Source: Phycisphaeraceae bacterium (GTDB lineage: Bacteria > Planctomycetota > Phycisphaerae > Phycisphaerales > Phycisphaeraceae). From it: a DNA stretch of 64,000 nt. The stretch covers positions 1 through 64,000 of the forward strand of contig JADLFV010000067.1 of the NCBI GenBank assembly GCA_020849625.1. Reading direction: 5' to 3'. The translations under genes and the position numbers were made by a program. Below, one piece after another: positions 46,495-55,463 of this stretch; position 1 is the stretch's first letter, and every line of letters begins with the position of its first letter. The notes beneath the pieces are model-generated. The model worked only from the letters and a program-made list of their open reading frames with translations, was not told where the DNA came from and searched no databases.

Positions 46495-46822
46495 GTGGAC
46501 CTTCTCCGCTCCATGAGGATGGGACACTACGGTTATGTGCTGTATCGACATGCAGACATCGGCACTTGACGGCCCGACCTGCACAGCGCGGAGTTGACGT
46601 TTCGACATTCGCACACTCAGCCGTGCCTGATCCCCATAATCGCTACAGACGGACCGGGGGGAATGCATGACTGCTGATTGCTTGAATGCCTGAATGGATG
46701 AGGGGGCAAGGGCGCAGGCAACCTGATCGCAAAACCATTCTTCCATTCAAGCAATCAAGAAATCAAGCAATCATCACTTCCCCTCGCTTGTCCATCCTGA
46801 CCCTGCGCCTTACCATGCGCTT
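46495..46822. other. 328-bp divergent intergenic region with heptad repeat
   Basis: No gene. Holds the heptad inverted repeat at 46672-46773 and unremarkable sequence otherwise. It should contain the promoters of the HDOD gene (minus) and the small membrane protein (plus), but I see no clear boxes. Confidence 0.5.
46672..46773. repeat. Heptad inverted repeat in a divergent region
   Basis: Left arm 46672-46701 (gattgct, tgaatgc, ctgaatg); right arm 46743-46773 (tcaagca, atcaaga, aatcaag). A copy in a divergent promoter region, not after a stop. Confidence 0.7.
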
Positions 46823-47098
46823 ATGCCCTTGAACTTCAACTGGCAGGGAAACCCGGTTTACAACCGCTGGCAACGCGGCATCGGCGGCAGGCCCGCCTGG
46901 GTCACCCGCGCGGCGCTGACGGCCGGGGTGCTGGTGATCGTGGTGCCGCTGGTCCTGCTGACCCTGGCGGCCGTGCTGGTGGGCGCCCTCGTCTTCGCCA
47001 CCCTCTCGGCTGTGGCCTGGCTGCTCGGGCAATTTTCCGGCGTCGGGCCCCGGGCCGACGACGGCCGACGCAACGTCCGCATCATCGAGCGGCCATGA
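46823..47098 (+). CDS. Small membrane protein of unknown function
   Basis: 91 residues. A hydrophilic N-terminus (NFNWQGNPVYNRWQRG), one long or two short transmembrane helices (about 30-70: VLVIVVPLVLLTLAAVLVGA), and a basic C-terminus. No family recognised. It is 20 bases upstream of the mechanosensitive channel gene on the same strand, so it may be co-expressed with it. Confidence 0.6.
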   Translation: MPLNFNWQGNPVYNRWQRGIGGRPAWVTRAALTAGVLVIVVPLVLLTLAAVLVGALVFATLSAVAWLLGQFSGVGPRADDGRRNVRIIERP

Positions 47099-47118
47099 TC
47101 CGTTAAACTGAATTCGCC

Positions 47119-48408
47119 ATGAGACGACCGATTCGATGGATCGTTCCGCTGTCATTGCTGGCCAACTCTGTCGCCTACGCGGCCGAGCAGGCGGTGACCG
47201 AAGCACCTGACGTGCAGCCGCCGCCGGATCCCACACCGGTTCCGATCGCCAGCAGCTTGATGCAAACGCTGGGCCCCACCTTCCAGGAAACGCACTGGTG
47301 GCAGTGGGCGGCGCTGGCTGTTTGCATCTTCCTTGGTCTGCTGGCCGGGAAAATCACCAGCACCATCTTGCGCTCGATCGGTGACAAGCTCATCAGCCGC
47401 AACTGGCACATCCGCGGCACCGTCTTCAACAACCTCGCTTCACCAATCAGCCTGGCCCTGTTCAGCGTCGGTATCTACGGCGGACTGGTCGGCTTCATCC
47501 AGCTTCACGAACTCAAGGAAAGCTTCGTCGATCCCCTTGGCCAGTTCCTCCTGCTGCTGGCCCTGGCCTGGCTCCTCTACAACCTGGTGGACGTCATCGA
47601 CGTCCTGCTGCGGCGGCTGACGGAGAAAACCGAGAACAAGATCGGCGACATGATCCTGCCTTTGATCCGCAAGACCCTGCGCGTCTTCCTGGTCATCGTG
47701 TTCGCACTGGTCATCGCTCAGAATGTCTTCGGCATGAACGTCACCGGGTTCCTGGCCGGGCTCGGCATCGCGGGCCTGGCCGTCTCCCTGGCGGCCCAGG
47801 ATTCGGTCAAGAACCTCTTCGGCTCCCTGACCATCTTCTTCGACAAGCCCTTCCTCATCGGCGATTTTGTCACCTTCGACGGCCAGAGCGGCACGGTCGA
47901 GGAGATCGGCTTCCGCTCCACCCGCATCCGCCTGCTCTCGGGACACCTGGTCACCATCCCCAACATGAAGTTCATCGACACCAAGGCGGAAAACGTCTCC
48001 GCCCGGCCGTACATCCGCCGCGAGATGAACGTGACCATCACCTACGACACGCCCCCGGAGAAAATCGAGCAGGCGGTGTCAATCCTCCGCGAAATCCTGC
48101 ACGATCAGCAGGTGGTCAGCGAAGGCATGTTCGACATGGAAAACAACCCGCCGCGCGTGGCCTTCAACGAACTGAACGCCGACAGCCTCAACATCCGCGC
48201 CTACTACTGGTACGTCATCCCCCGCCGCAGCGAGCGCGGCTTCTTCACGTTCCTGGAGCATTGTCAACTGGTCAACATGATGCTGTTCCGGCGTTTCACC
48301 GAAGCGAGCATCGACTTCGCCTTCCCCACCCAGACGCTTTACCTGGCCGGCGACGACAAGCGGCAATTGACGGTGGATGTGAGGCAGGTCGCGAAAAATT
48401 CCCAATGA
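47119..48408 (+). CDS. Small-conductance mechanosensitive channel, MscS family
   Basis: 429 residues. Signal peptide, then transmembrane segments about 55-220, including the pore helix (GLGIAGLAVSLAAQDSVKNLFGS) with its Gly/Ala packing. The beta domain follows (GDFVTFDGQSGTVEEIGFRSTRIR) and an alpha/beta C-terminal vestibule. It releases solutes under osmotic downshock. The stop codon (CAATGA) lies inside a heptad repeat, so the last residues KNSQ are repeat-derived. Confidence 0.92.
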   Translation: MRRPIRWIVPLSLLANSVAYAAEQAVTEAPDVQPPPDPTPVPIASSLMQTLGPTFQETHWWQWAALAVCIFLGLLAGKITSTILRSIGDKLISRNWHIRGTVFNNLASPISLALFSVGIYGGLVGFIQLHELKESFVDPLGQFLLLLALAWLLYNLVDVIDVLLRRLTEKTENKIGDMILPLIRKTLRVFLVIVFALVIAQNVFGMNVTGFLAGLGIAGLAVSLAAQDSVKNLFGSLTIFFDKPFLIGDFVTFDGQSGTVEEIGFRSTRIRLLSGHLVTIPNMKFIDTKAENVSARPYIRREMNVTITYDTPPEKIEQAVSILREILHDQQVVSEGMFDMENNPPRVAFNELNADSLNIRAYYWYVIPRRSERGFFTFLEHCQLVNMMLFRRFTEASIDFAFPTQTLYLAGDDKRQLTVDVRQVAKNSQ

Positions 48409-48488
48409 CCAATACCCAATGACCAATGACCAAACAGAGCATCGATCGCTTCTTTTCATTGGGCATTGGGCATTGGGAATTGGTCATT
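48401..48488. repeat. Heptad inverted repeat after the MscS gene
   Basis: Left arm 48401-48431 (caatgac, caatacc words) contains the MscS stop; right arm 48457-48488 has cattggg three times, then aattggtcatt. Loop about 25 bases. Confidence 0.85.
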
Positions 48489-48530
48489 CCCTTCTTACAG
48501 ACCATGCCCGATTCGATCCGATAACAACAG

Positions 48531-51285
48531 CGTGCGCGGGACGCTGTCCATCCTGCTGACGTTATGCTGTGCCCTGAACGCGGTTCACGCCCCGCGCCTG
48601 CTGGCGGCGGTCGAACAGTCGCCGCGCCTGTTGCAGCTCTATGACTTCGAGGACACCGACGACCAGGGCCACAAGCTCGGGCTCGGCCACGATCTGCCCC
48701 GGCACTTCTTCGCCATCGGACGCGATCCCCTGGTCGCTGACCGCTTCTTCTACCAACTGCCCTACCACGAGCAACTGATCCACCAACTGGGTTATCCCGT
48801 TTACGGCACCGTCCACTACGACAGCCAATACAAAACCTCCGGCGACTATAGCCTCAAGCTGGCCTGTGACGGCGGCAATGCCGGGACGTTCCTGGAAGTC
48901 GGGGCCCTGGCCGCCGTGCCCGGCAGCGATTACCGCGTCACCGCACGCCTGCGCCTGGCGGACCTCAACGGCGCCGGCGCTCAAGTGAGCGCCTGCTTCA
49001 TCGACGCCTCCGGCAACCGCATCGCCGACAGCACCGTCTTCGGCCCCCTGCTGACCTCGCAGCAGCAGTGGATCGACACCTCGGTCACCCTCACCGGCGA
49101 ATTCCCCGATGCCGCCTGGATCAGCCTGGAAGTGCGACTGCTGCAACCGAGGCCCAGCCCCGATAGCGCCCTGGGCAAGCAGCAGTTGATCTTCCACGAT
49201 GTCAGCGCCAGCGCCTGGATCGACGACGTGGCCGTCTGGCAGTTGCCGCACGTGCAGGTGGCCAGCGACACGCCGGTCAATGTCGTTCGCGGCCCGACGC
49301 CTCCGGCCTTCCAGTTGACCATGCGCGATCTGACCGGCCGACGCCTCTCGGCCCGCGTGGTGGTCTATGACCATCAGCATCGCGAAGTGGATCGACTCGA
49401 ACGTCACGTCGGAGCCGGTGCGCCCACGCAATGGAACTGGACCGCCAAGCTGCCCGGCTACGGCTGGTACCTGGCGGACCTGTCCATCGCTGACGAACAG
49501 GAAGGTGAATCATTGGCCCGCACGCTTGGTGCGATTCTGTGGCTGCCGGATGAGGGGCCGATCTTTTCATCCGATGCCGCCCGTTTCACCCTGGAGGCCG
49601 AAGACCTGCCCGCCGCCGAGCGCCCGCTGATCGGCCCGCTGCTGGAGCAGACCGGCCTCGAATCCGTGGTGCTGAGCATCTGGGATCGCACGACCACCCC
49701 CGCCAACCTGCCGCAGCACAACGAGCAACTCGATGACCTGCTCAACAGCATCATCAGCGCTCAGCGCACGGTGACGCTGTCGCTGCACCCGCTGCCCAAG
49801 GCCCTGGTGGAGACCGAAGGCGTCTCCGCTTCGCAGGCTCTGGGCGTGATGCAGGCTGATCCGGCCCTGTGGATGGCGTACCTGCGCCCGGTGATGCAGC
49901 GTCACGGCCAGCGCGTGCGGCGCTGGCAACTGGGCCGGGCCAATCAGGCGGAAGCGTTTTTCTACAGCGATCCGGCAGCGCTGCTGGACTCGATCCGTCA
50001 GCAGTACGAACAGATGACGCCGGGCCCGCGCCTGGTGGTGCCGTGGCTGGCCGAGCAATCGCGGCGAGCGGGGCTGGACCCGTCGTACATCATCGCCCTG
50101 GATGTGCCGCCGGAAATTTCCGCTGAGTCGATGAGCGAATACCTGAAGCAGTGGGAGCAGACACCCCCGGCCAGCATGGCGCTGTACCTGCACGAGCCGC
50201 CGGCCGACCGCATCGATCCGCAGAGCCGGCTGGATGACCTGGTCCTGCGCATGATCCAGGGTTGGGCCGCGGATGTGGAGTCGATGGCCCTGATGCGGCC
50301 GTGGACCCGTGCTGCCGAGCGTCGGGTGGCGCTGTCGCCCGATCCGTTGTTGGGCGTGTTCGTCAACACCGCGCAGCGTCTGGCGGGTCGGCGGGTGGTG
50401 GCCTGGGACGTGCCCCTGGGCGACGGACTGAAAGCAGCCGTGCTCGATGGCCCGCAAGGCGGCATGATCGTGACCTGGGTCCAGAACGCTTCCTCGCCAC
50501 AGGTGACGCTGCGTAGCGTGCTGGGCGATCGCCCGGTGGCGGTCGATCTGTGGGGCAATCGCACGCCCGTGCCGGTGATCGGCGACAAGCACGAGCTGGT
50601 CCTCTCTTCCACGCCCACCTTCATCGAAGATGTCGATCCTTATCTGGCCCTGTTCCGCGCCGGGTTCCGGATCGATCAGCCGTTCATCGAATCACGCAAC
50701 GAGCCGCACCATCGCGTGCTGCGCCTGACCAATCCCTATCCCACCGCGATCTCCGGCCGACTGACCGTCACCGGGCCGAGCAACTGGGACATCTCGCCGC
50801 TGAACCACATCTTCTCCCTGGCCGGTGGCCAGAGCATCGACCTGCCGGTGGTCCTGCGCTTCCCCATGGCGGAGCTGGCAGGTCACAAGCGGCTGACGGC
50901 CCACGTTTCCTTCGACGCCGCGCAACACTACGAAGTGGACCTGGCCGCGCCCATGGAACTGGGCCTGCCCGACGTGCAGTTCCATGCCGTGGCCACGCTG
51001 GAGCCAGGTCCGCAGGGGCGCATCGACGCTCTGCTGACGGCTGTGGTCACCAACCTGGGCGATCGGCCGCGCTCGCTATACCTCTATGCCGTGACACAGG
51101 ATCAACCACGCGAAGAGCGACTGGTGCCCGAACTGGGCCCGGGCCAGACCATGATCAAACAGATGCGCTTCAACGGCGTCGATCCGCAATCCACGCTGCG
51201 CACCGGCGTGCGCGAAATGAACGACTCAGCCATGCTCAACCAACTGCTGCGACTCAGTGAAGCGGAAGTGGAGAAGAAGCCATGA
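48531..51285 (+). CDS. Large secreted protein of unknown function
   Basis: About 917 residues if the GTG at 48531 is the start; the frame is open to 48466 but that part is heptad repeat. Signal peptide (LSILLTLCCALNAVHA). Residues 40-250 look like a carbohydrate-binding beta-sandwich (YDSQYKTSGDYSLKLACDGG). Residues about 360-640 have a barrel-like alternation of strands and helices (LESVVLSIWDRTTTP, LGRANQAEAFFY, IIALDVPP). The last 250 are Ig-like. This is a glycoside-hydrolase-like plan, but no catalytic pair can be assigned. The stop lies in the heptad repeat that follows. Confidence 0.55.
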
Positions 51286-51301
51286 GCCGTGAGCCATGAG
51301 G
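51282..51301. repeat. Heptad direct repeat (gagccgt word), left of the toxin pair
   Basis: catgagccgtgagccatgagg, words of seven bases, starting at the stop codon of the upstream gene. A matching run lies at 52060-52078 beyond the toxin-antitoxin genes, in the same orientation. Confidence 0.65.
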
Positions 51302-51375
51302 GCAATGGCGGATGGACTGTTTGATCCCTCGGCGCCTCGGTGCCATTTCTTATCTGTTTTCCCGCGTTTTCCCGC

Positions 51376-51735
51376 CTACGCAGCGTCCTGGCGTCGAATC
51401 CCGATCGTCAGCTTGACCCCGATTGCTTCGGCGATGCGCTGTAGCGTGGCGAACGTCGGGTTCGCGTTGATGTCATTTTCCAGCTTCGACAGACGGCTCT
51501 TGTCGATGCCGCAGCGCTTGGCGAGCTGACCCAGGCTGATCCCACACCTCTCACGCTCAGCCTTCAGAAGCTGCATGGCATCGAAGGCGGCCTCCATCTG
51601 CGCCTTGGCAGTCAGTGCTTCGCGCGTCAAGCGCGGCTTGTTGGTTTTCACCCAAGCCTGGCCTGCCCGCACTCGAGCCTGCTGCGGCGGCGTCAGCTTG
51701 GCGCCGCGTACGCTCTTGAACTTTCGTTGGCTCAT
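51376..51735 (-). CDS. XRE-family antitoxin
   Basis: About 119 residues from the ATG at 51735, one base after the toxin stop. The C-terminal half is a Cro/C1-type HTH (GISLGQLAKRCGIDKSRLSKLEND, then TFATLQRIAEAIGVKLTIGI); the N-terminal half is basic and helical. It should neutralise the BrnT-like toxin and repress their shared promoter. Confidence 0.85.
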   Translation of the reverse strand: MSQRKFKSVRGAKLTPPQQARVRAGQAWVKTNKPRLTREALTAKAQMEAAFDAMQLLKAERERCGISLGQLAKRCGIDKSRLSKLENDINANPTFATLQRIAEAIGVKLTIGIRRQDAA

Positions 51736-51736
51736 C

Positions 51737-51988
51737 TCAATGCTCCGGTTCATACGCCGTGATGCCCACCACTAGGTCCAAGTCAGGGTAATCATCGAAC
51801 ACAACGACCAGAAAGCGGCCCGCGGGGGTGAAACCCTTCACGATCCACCGGCCGCTGTCGGCCGCACTCGGCTCGCGGGCGTCGAAGCACGCCCGCAGCA
51901 CCTGGTCAGCTTCATCCACCGTGACCCCGTGCTCGGCCATGTGCTCAATCACCTGGTCGCTCCAAAGGATGTGGATGATCTCGGCCAT
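51737..51988 (-). CDS. BrnT-like/DUF4258 toxin
   Basis: 83 residues: VIEHMAEHGVTVDEADQVLR, GRWIVKGFTPAGRFLVVVFDDY, then DLVVGITAYEPEH. This is the RelE-like, beta-rich layout of BrnT-type ribonuclease toxins. Partnered with an XRE antitoxin instead of the usual BrnA. The order toxin then antitoxin is as in brnTA operons. Confidence 0.75.
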   Translation of the reverse strand: MAEIIHILWSDQVIEHMAEHGVTVDEADQVLRACFDAREPSAADSGRWIVKGFTPAGRFLVVVFDDYPDLDLVVGITAYEPEH

Positions 51989-52014
51989 CGCCCCGCACTC
52001 ACGGTCGTTGATTT

Positions 52015-52043
52015 ATATTACCACATATGGGCGTTTGGGTCAA
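52015..52043 (-). promoter_or_regulatory. Promoter of the toxin-antitoxin operon
   Basis: On the minus strand TTGACC (52043-52038), a 17-base spacer and TAATAT (52020-52015), 26 bases before the toxin ATG. A CATATG palindrome lies in the spacer and may be part of the antitoxin operator. Confidence 0.7.
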
Positions 52044-52059
52044 TGCCCCCGGCGCCAAG

Positions 52060-52200
52060 CCACGAGCCGTGAGCCGTGTGCGATGAGGGAAAAGCGGATG
52101 GCAGATGGCAGATGGCAGATGGCAGATGGCAGATGGATGATATGAAGTCAAGGGGCGAGTGACCCGCCATCCATCATCGATCATCCATCATCCATCTTCA
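52060..52200. repeat. Heptad repeats after truD
   Basis: Starts with gagccgt words (52060-52078), then five copies of gcagatg (52095-52139), and a facing arm of atccatc words (52166-52200). The truD stop is inside the last arm, adding the residues KMDDG. Confidence 0.85.
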
Positions 52201-53482
52201 TGATCTCCCGCAGCACCGTGGTGGCGAACGAGCCGCGCGGCAGTTCGAAAGCCAGGCGCACGTACGGGCCCTGCTCATCGACGCCGCCGCTGACTTCCGC
52301 ATCGCGCATGGGCACGCGCAGCGGCCGCCGCTGACCGACCAGCTTCAGGCCACCCGCCACCGTCAGGCGATCGACCGCCAGCCCGTCTTCCTCCAGCAGG
52401 CGACGCTCCAGGTCATCGACCGCGCCACCGGCCCGCATCATGTCCGGCCCCCACATCGGGCCGGAAGGCGAAATCTCCAGTCGTTCGATCCGTCCGCCCG
52501 CCGCGTTTTCCACCTCGGCCACAGCCTGGTCAACCTGGAACACCGCGCGGTTGTCGTGCTTCTGGGCCAGGTCCCCCGGAAGCAGGCGGTCGAACGTGCC
52601 CTCTTTGAGGCGCACGTCCAGCACGCGGTTGAAGATCGAACTCTGCCAGGCGCTGAGCATCAGCTCGCGCTGCGAACGGTCGATCGCAGCCGCCGCCTGC
52701 TCGAAACTTTTACCCTGCCGCAACGCATCGAGCGCCTGCCGTTCGTAACGCATCCGCTGCGGACACAACGTCAAAGCGTCGGTATATTCACCGGCCATGT
52801 AAGCCTCGCGGCCGCGGCGGCGCGACTCGGTCTCCCACTGATCGGGATTGCCCAGCATCTGATCCAGGGCCGCCCGGGCATCGCCCAGCAGCAGGCTGCG
52901 CCCCACGAGGTGACTGTCGCCGCGATAACCGAAGCGCTGAACGCCGAAGAAATTGGGCACGCCGCACTTCACCAGCACATCGAGAATCGCCTTGGCCCGC
53001 ACCACCGCGCCCGGCTCGACGCCGCGCAGGTAGATTACGAAGCGATTGCTGCGCAGATGACCCAGGCGCAGCTTGTTGACGTGACGGGCGGACCAGAGCA
53101 CCTTCAGGTGCGGGTGATACTCGGTGCGGCGGATCGACTCCTGCGCGAACTGCTCGTCCGTGCCGGGAACCCCCGGAAGATGCACCGACACGTGCTGGCG
53201 GGTCAGGGCGTGCTTGTCCTTGAGCCCGGCATAACCCACCGCCGAGCGGCGCACGCGAAAAGCCTTGGCGATGCGGCGAACCGCGTCCTGTGTGGTCAGA
53301 TTAAACTTCTCGATGAACAGAATCAGGTGCTCGCCGGCCCCGCTGGGCTCGTACAGCGGCTGCTCATCGACCAGAAAATCCTCCGGGCGCAGCTTCATCC
53401 GCCCGCCCACACCCGCCAGGTCGGGGGTGAGATAAGTCAGATGTCTGATTGCTGATTGCTGATTGCTGATGTTTCCAGACAT
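52181..53482 (-). CDS. truD: tRNA pseudouridine(13) synthase TruD
   Basis: About 433 residues from the ATG at 53482; a later Met (MKLRPEDF) at the beginning of the conserved part is also possible. AVGYAGLKDKHALTRQ holds the catalytic Asp and is diagnostic; NFFGVQRFGYRGDSHLVGR and the TRUD-insert follow. It makes pseudouridine 13 in tRNA. Both ends are affected by heptad repeats: the first residues (GNISNQQSAIR) and the last (KMDDG) are encoded by repeat words. Confidence 0.93.
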   Translation of the reverse strand: MSGNISNQQSAIRHLTYLTPDLAGVGGRMKLRPEDFLVDEQPLYEPSGAGEHLILFIEKFNLTTQDAVRRIAKAFRVRRSAVGYAGLKDKHALTRQHVSVHLPGVPGTDEQFAQESIRRTEYHPHLKVLWSARHVNKLRLGHLRSNRFVIYLRGVEPGAVVRAKAILDVLVKCGVPNFFGVQRFGYRGDSHLVGRSLLLGDARAALDQMLGNPDQWETESRRRGREAYMAGEYTDALTLCPQRMRYERQALDALRQGKSFEQAAAAIDRSQRELMLSAWQSSIFNRVLDVRLKEGTFDRLLPGDLAQKHDNRAVFQVDQAVAEVENAAGGRIERLEISPSGPMWGPDMMRAGGAVDDLERRLLEEDGLAVDRLTVAGGLKLVGQRRPLRVPMRDAEVSGGVDEQGPYVRLAFELPRGSFATTVLREIMKMDDG

Positions 53483-53528
53483 CGTGCACACCGCCAATCT
53501 TACATCAGCAATAAGCAATCAGACATCA
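53441..53528. repeat. Heptad inverted repeat between ilvE and truD
   Basis: gatgtctgattgctgattgc... at 53441-53472, and catcagcaataagcaatcagacatc at 53504-53528. The arms match apart from one extra seven-base word in the left arm. It spans the likely truD start. Confidence 0.85.
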
Positions 53529-53535
53529 GCCATTC

Positions 53536-54429
53536 TCAGTCTTCCGGCGCGTCTTTGGCCACCAGTTGATGGAAGGCGGTGTGCAGTCGCCTGGTGACCG
53601 GGCCGGGCTTCCCATCGCCGATAGTGCGCCCGTCGATGTGCGTCACCGGGATGACCTCGGCCGCGGTGCCGGTCAGGAACATCTCCTCGGCGGTGTACAG
53701 ATCGTACCTGGTCAGGTCGGGACAGCGCACGTCCAGGCCCGCGGCCCGGGCCAGCTCGATCACCGCGTTGCGGGTGATGCCTTCGAGGATGCCCGCTTGC
53801 AGGGGCGGGGTCAGCAGAACGGCCTTGCCTTCCACATTGCGCACGATGAACAGGTTGTCGCCGGTGCATTCCGTGACGTAACCCTGGGGATTGAGCATCA
53901 CCGCTTCCATCACGCCGGCGTCGATGGCCTCGATCTTGGCCATGATGTTGTTCAGGTAATTGAGGCTCTTGATGCGCGGCGAAAGCGCAGCCGAGTGATT
54001 GCGCATCACGCTGGAGGTGATGATCGCCATGCCCTCTTCGTAGAACTTGCGGGGATAGAGCGCGATGTCGTCGGTGATGATGAAGACCGAAGAATCCTTG
54101 CAGTTGAAGGGATTGAGCCCCAGCGTGCCGCAGCCGCGGGTCACGCACAGGCGGATGTAGCTGTCGCTGCGCTGGTTGGCGGCCAGGGTATCGCGCATGG
54201 CCTGCAACAATTGTTCGCTGCTGTAGGGCATGTTCAGGCGAATGGCCCGGGCGCCATCGGCCAGACGGCGCAGATGGCTGGCCGCTTTGAAAATGCGGCC
54301 GCGGTATGCACGAATGCCTTCAAAGACGCCGTCGCCGTAGAGCAAACCGTGATCATAGACCGACACCACCGCCTGCTCGGCGGGAACCAGTTTGCCGTTA
54401 AGCCAGATTTGATTGCTCACCTTGCTCAC
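53536..54429 (-). CDS. ilvE: Branched-chain amino acid aminotransferase
   Basis: 297 residues, class IV PLP fold. GDGVFEGIRAYRGRIF near the start, the PLP-lysine in RIKSLNYLNNI, ECTGDNLFIV and FLTGTAAEVIPV are the family motifs. It makes leucine, isoleucine and valine from their keto acids; a D-amino-acid-type specificity cannot be excluded. It is preceded by rpsB and tsf and followed by truD on the same strand. Confidence 0.9.
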   Translation of the reverse strand: MSKVSNQIWLNGKLVPAEQAVVSVYDHGLLYGDGVFEGIRAYRGRIFKAASHLRRLADGARAIRLNMPYSSEQLLQAMRDTLAANQRSDSYIRLCVTRGCGTLGLNPFNCKDSSVFIITDDIALYPRKFYEEGMAIITSSVMRNHSAALSPRIKSLNYLNNIMAKIEAIDAGVMEAVMLNPQGYVTECTGDNLFIVRNVEGKAVLLTPPLQAGILEGITRNAVIELARAAGLDVRCPDLTRYDLYTAEEMFLTGTAAEVIPVTHIDGRTIGDGKPGPVTRRLHTAFHQLVAKDAPED

Positions 54430-54440
54430 CTTCGTGCTTT

Positions 54441-54521
54441 GAGCTATGAGCTATGAGCCATGAGCCATGAGCTAAACGCAAGTACGACTCTCTTGGCTCA
54501 TAGCTCACCGCTCACCGCTCA
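54441..54521. repeat. Heptad inverted repeat between tsf and ilvE
   Basis: gagctat/gagccat words at 54441-54473, and complements at 54495-54521. The tsf stop is the last base triplet of the arm. Confidence 0.8.
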
Positions 54522-55334
54522 GGTGCCGACACGCAAACGCACGAACTTCCTGATCTCGACGCCTTTGGGCAGAATGTCCTTGATCTGCTTCTTGTCGTCC
54601 TTGACGAACGGCTGACGCAGCAGCACCACGGAGTCGAGATACTTGCGGATCTTGCCTTCGACCATTTTCTCAGCGATCTGAGCGGGTTTGCCGCTGGCCA
54701 GTGCCTCTTGGCGGGCGAACTTGCGCTCCTTCTCGACCACGTCAGCAGGCACTTCCGCTTCGGTCACGCCCAGGGGCGAGGGGCTGATGGCGCTGACGTG
54801 CATGCACAGGTCCTTGAGCAGGTCATCGCAGGCCGCGTCGCCGGGCGCCACTTCCACCAGCACGCCGATCTTGCCGGTGAAGTGGACGTAACTGCCGACT
54901 TTGCTTCCGGGGGCCCCCAGCACGGAGCCGCCGCCGAACTGGATGTTTTCCTGCGTGGTGATGCGCACCTTCTCGATGGCTGCTTCCATCGCGTCGCTCT
55001 TGCTCACTTCGCCCGCCGGCTGAGCCAGGGCCAGGTCGGCCACCTGCTGCACCAGGGCTTTGAAAGCGTCGTTGCCGGCCGTGAAGTCGGTTTCGGTGTG
55101 GACCACGATGAGAGCAGCCTTGGCCCCGTCCGCGCTGGCGGCCACGGCGATGCGGCCTTCGTTGGAAGCGCGATCGCTGCGGCCGGCCATCTTGGCGCCG
55201 TACTTCTGACGCACCAGGTCAGCCGCTTTATCGAAATCGCCCCCAGCCTCTTCCAGGGCTTTCTTGCATTCCATCATGCCCAGACCGGTGGCCTGACGAA
55301 GGGCTGATACATCCTTGGCGGTGATCGTCGCCAT
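54519..55334 (-). CDS. tsf: Elongation factor Ts
   Basis: 271 residues. UBA-like N-terminus (DVSALRQATGLGMMECKKALEEA) and the TDF motif in HTETDFTAGNDAF that opens EF-Tu for nucleotide exchange. It follows rpsB, the order conserved across bacteria. Confidence 0.97.
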   Translation of the reverse strand: MATITAKDVSALRQATGLGMMECKKALEEAGGDFDKAADLVRQKYGAKMAGRSDRASNEGRIAVAASADGAKAALIVVHTETDFTAGNDAFKALVQQVADLALAQPAGEVSKSDAMEAAIEKVRITTQENIQFGGGSVLGAPGSKVGSYVHFTGKIGVLVEVAPGDAACDDLLKDLCMHVSAISPSPLGVTEAEVPADVVEKERKFARQEALASGKPAQIAEKMVEGKIRKYLDSVVLLRQPFVKDDKKQIKDILPKGVEIRKFVRLRVGT

Positions 55335-55373
55335 GAAGCAAATCTCCTGCTGAAATTAATACGAGAAAAAGGC

Positions 55374-55456
55374 ATTCACCGCAGAGGACGCCCAGATCAC
55401 AGAGAAATTGAATTCAATGTCTCAGCTCCGCGTCCTCTGCGTTCTCCGCGGTGAAT
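55374..55456. repeat. Inverted repeat between rpsB and tsf
   Basis: attcaccgcagaggacgc (55374-55391) against gcgtcctctgcg...gcggtgaat (55430-55456), which has a 9-base insertion. A perfect attgaattcaat palindrome lies at the centre. Similar gcagaggac words recur in other bacteria; the period here is nine, not seven. Confidence 0.75.
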
Positions 55457-55463
55457 CCTGACT

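Noticed and set aside
45571-46746. Longer HDOD protein starting at 46746
   Set aside because: The extra 84 codons run through heptad repeat, and a ribosome site precedes the ATG at 46494.
49567-50592. Minus-strand open frame of 341 codons
   Set aside because: Antisense of the secreted protein; His/Arg/Gln-rich composition typical of a shadow frame.
52095-52200. CRISPR array
   Set aside because: Repeats are seven bases with no spacers and appear as inverted arms; no cas genes are in the window.
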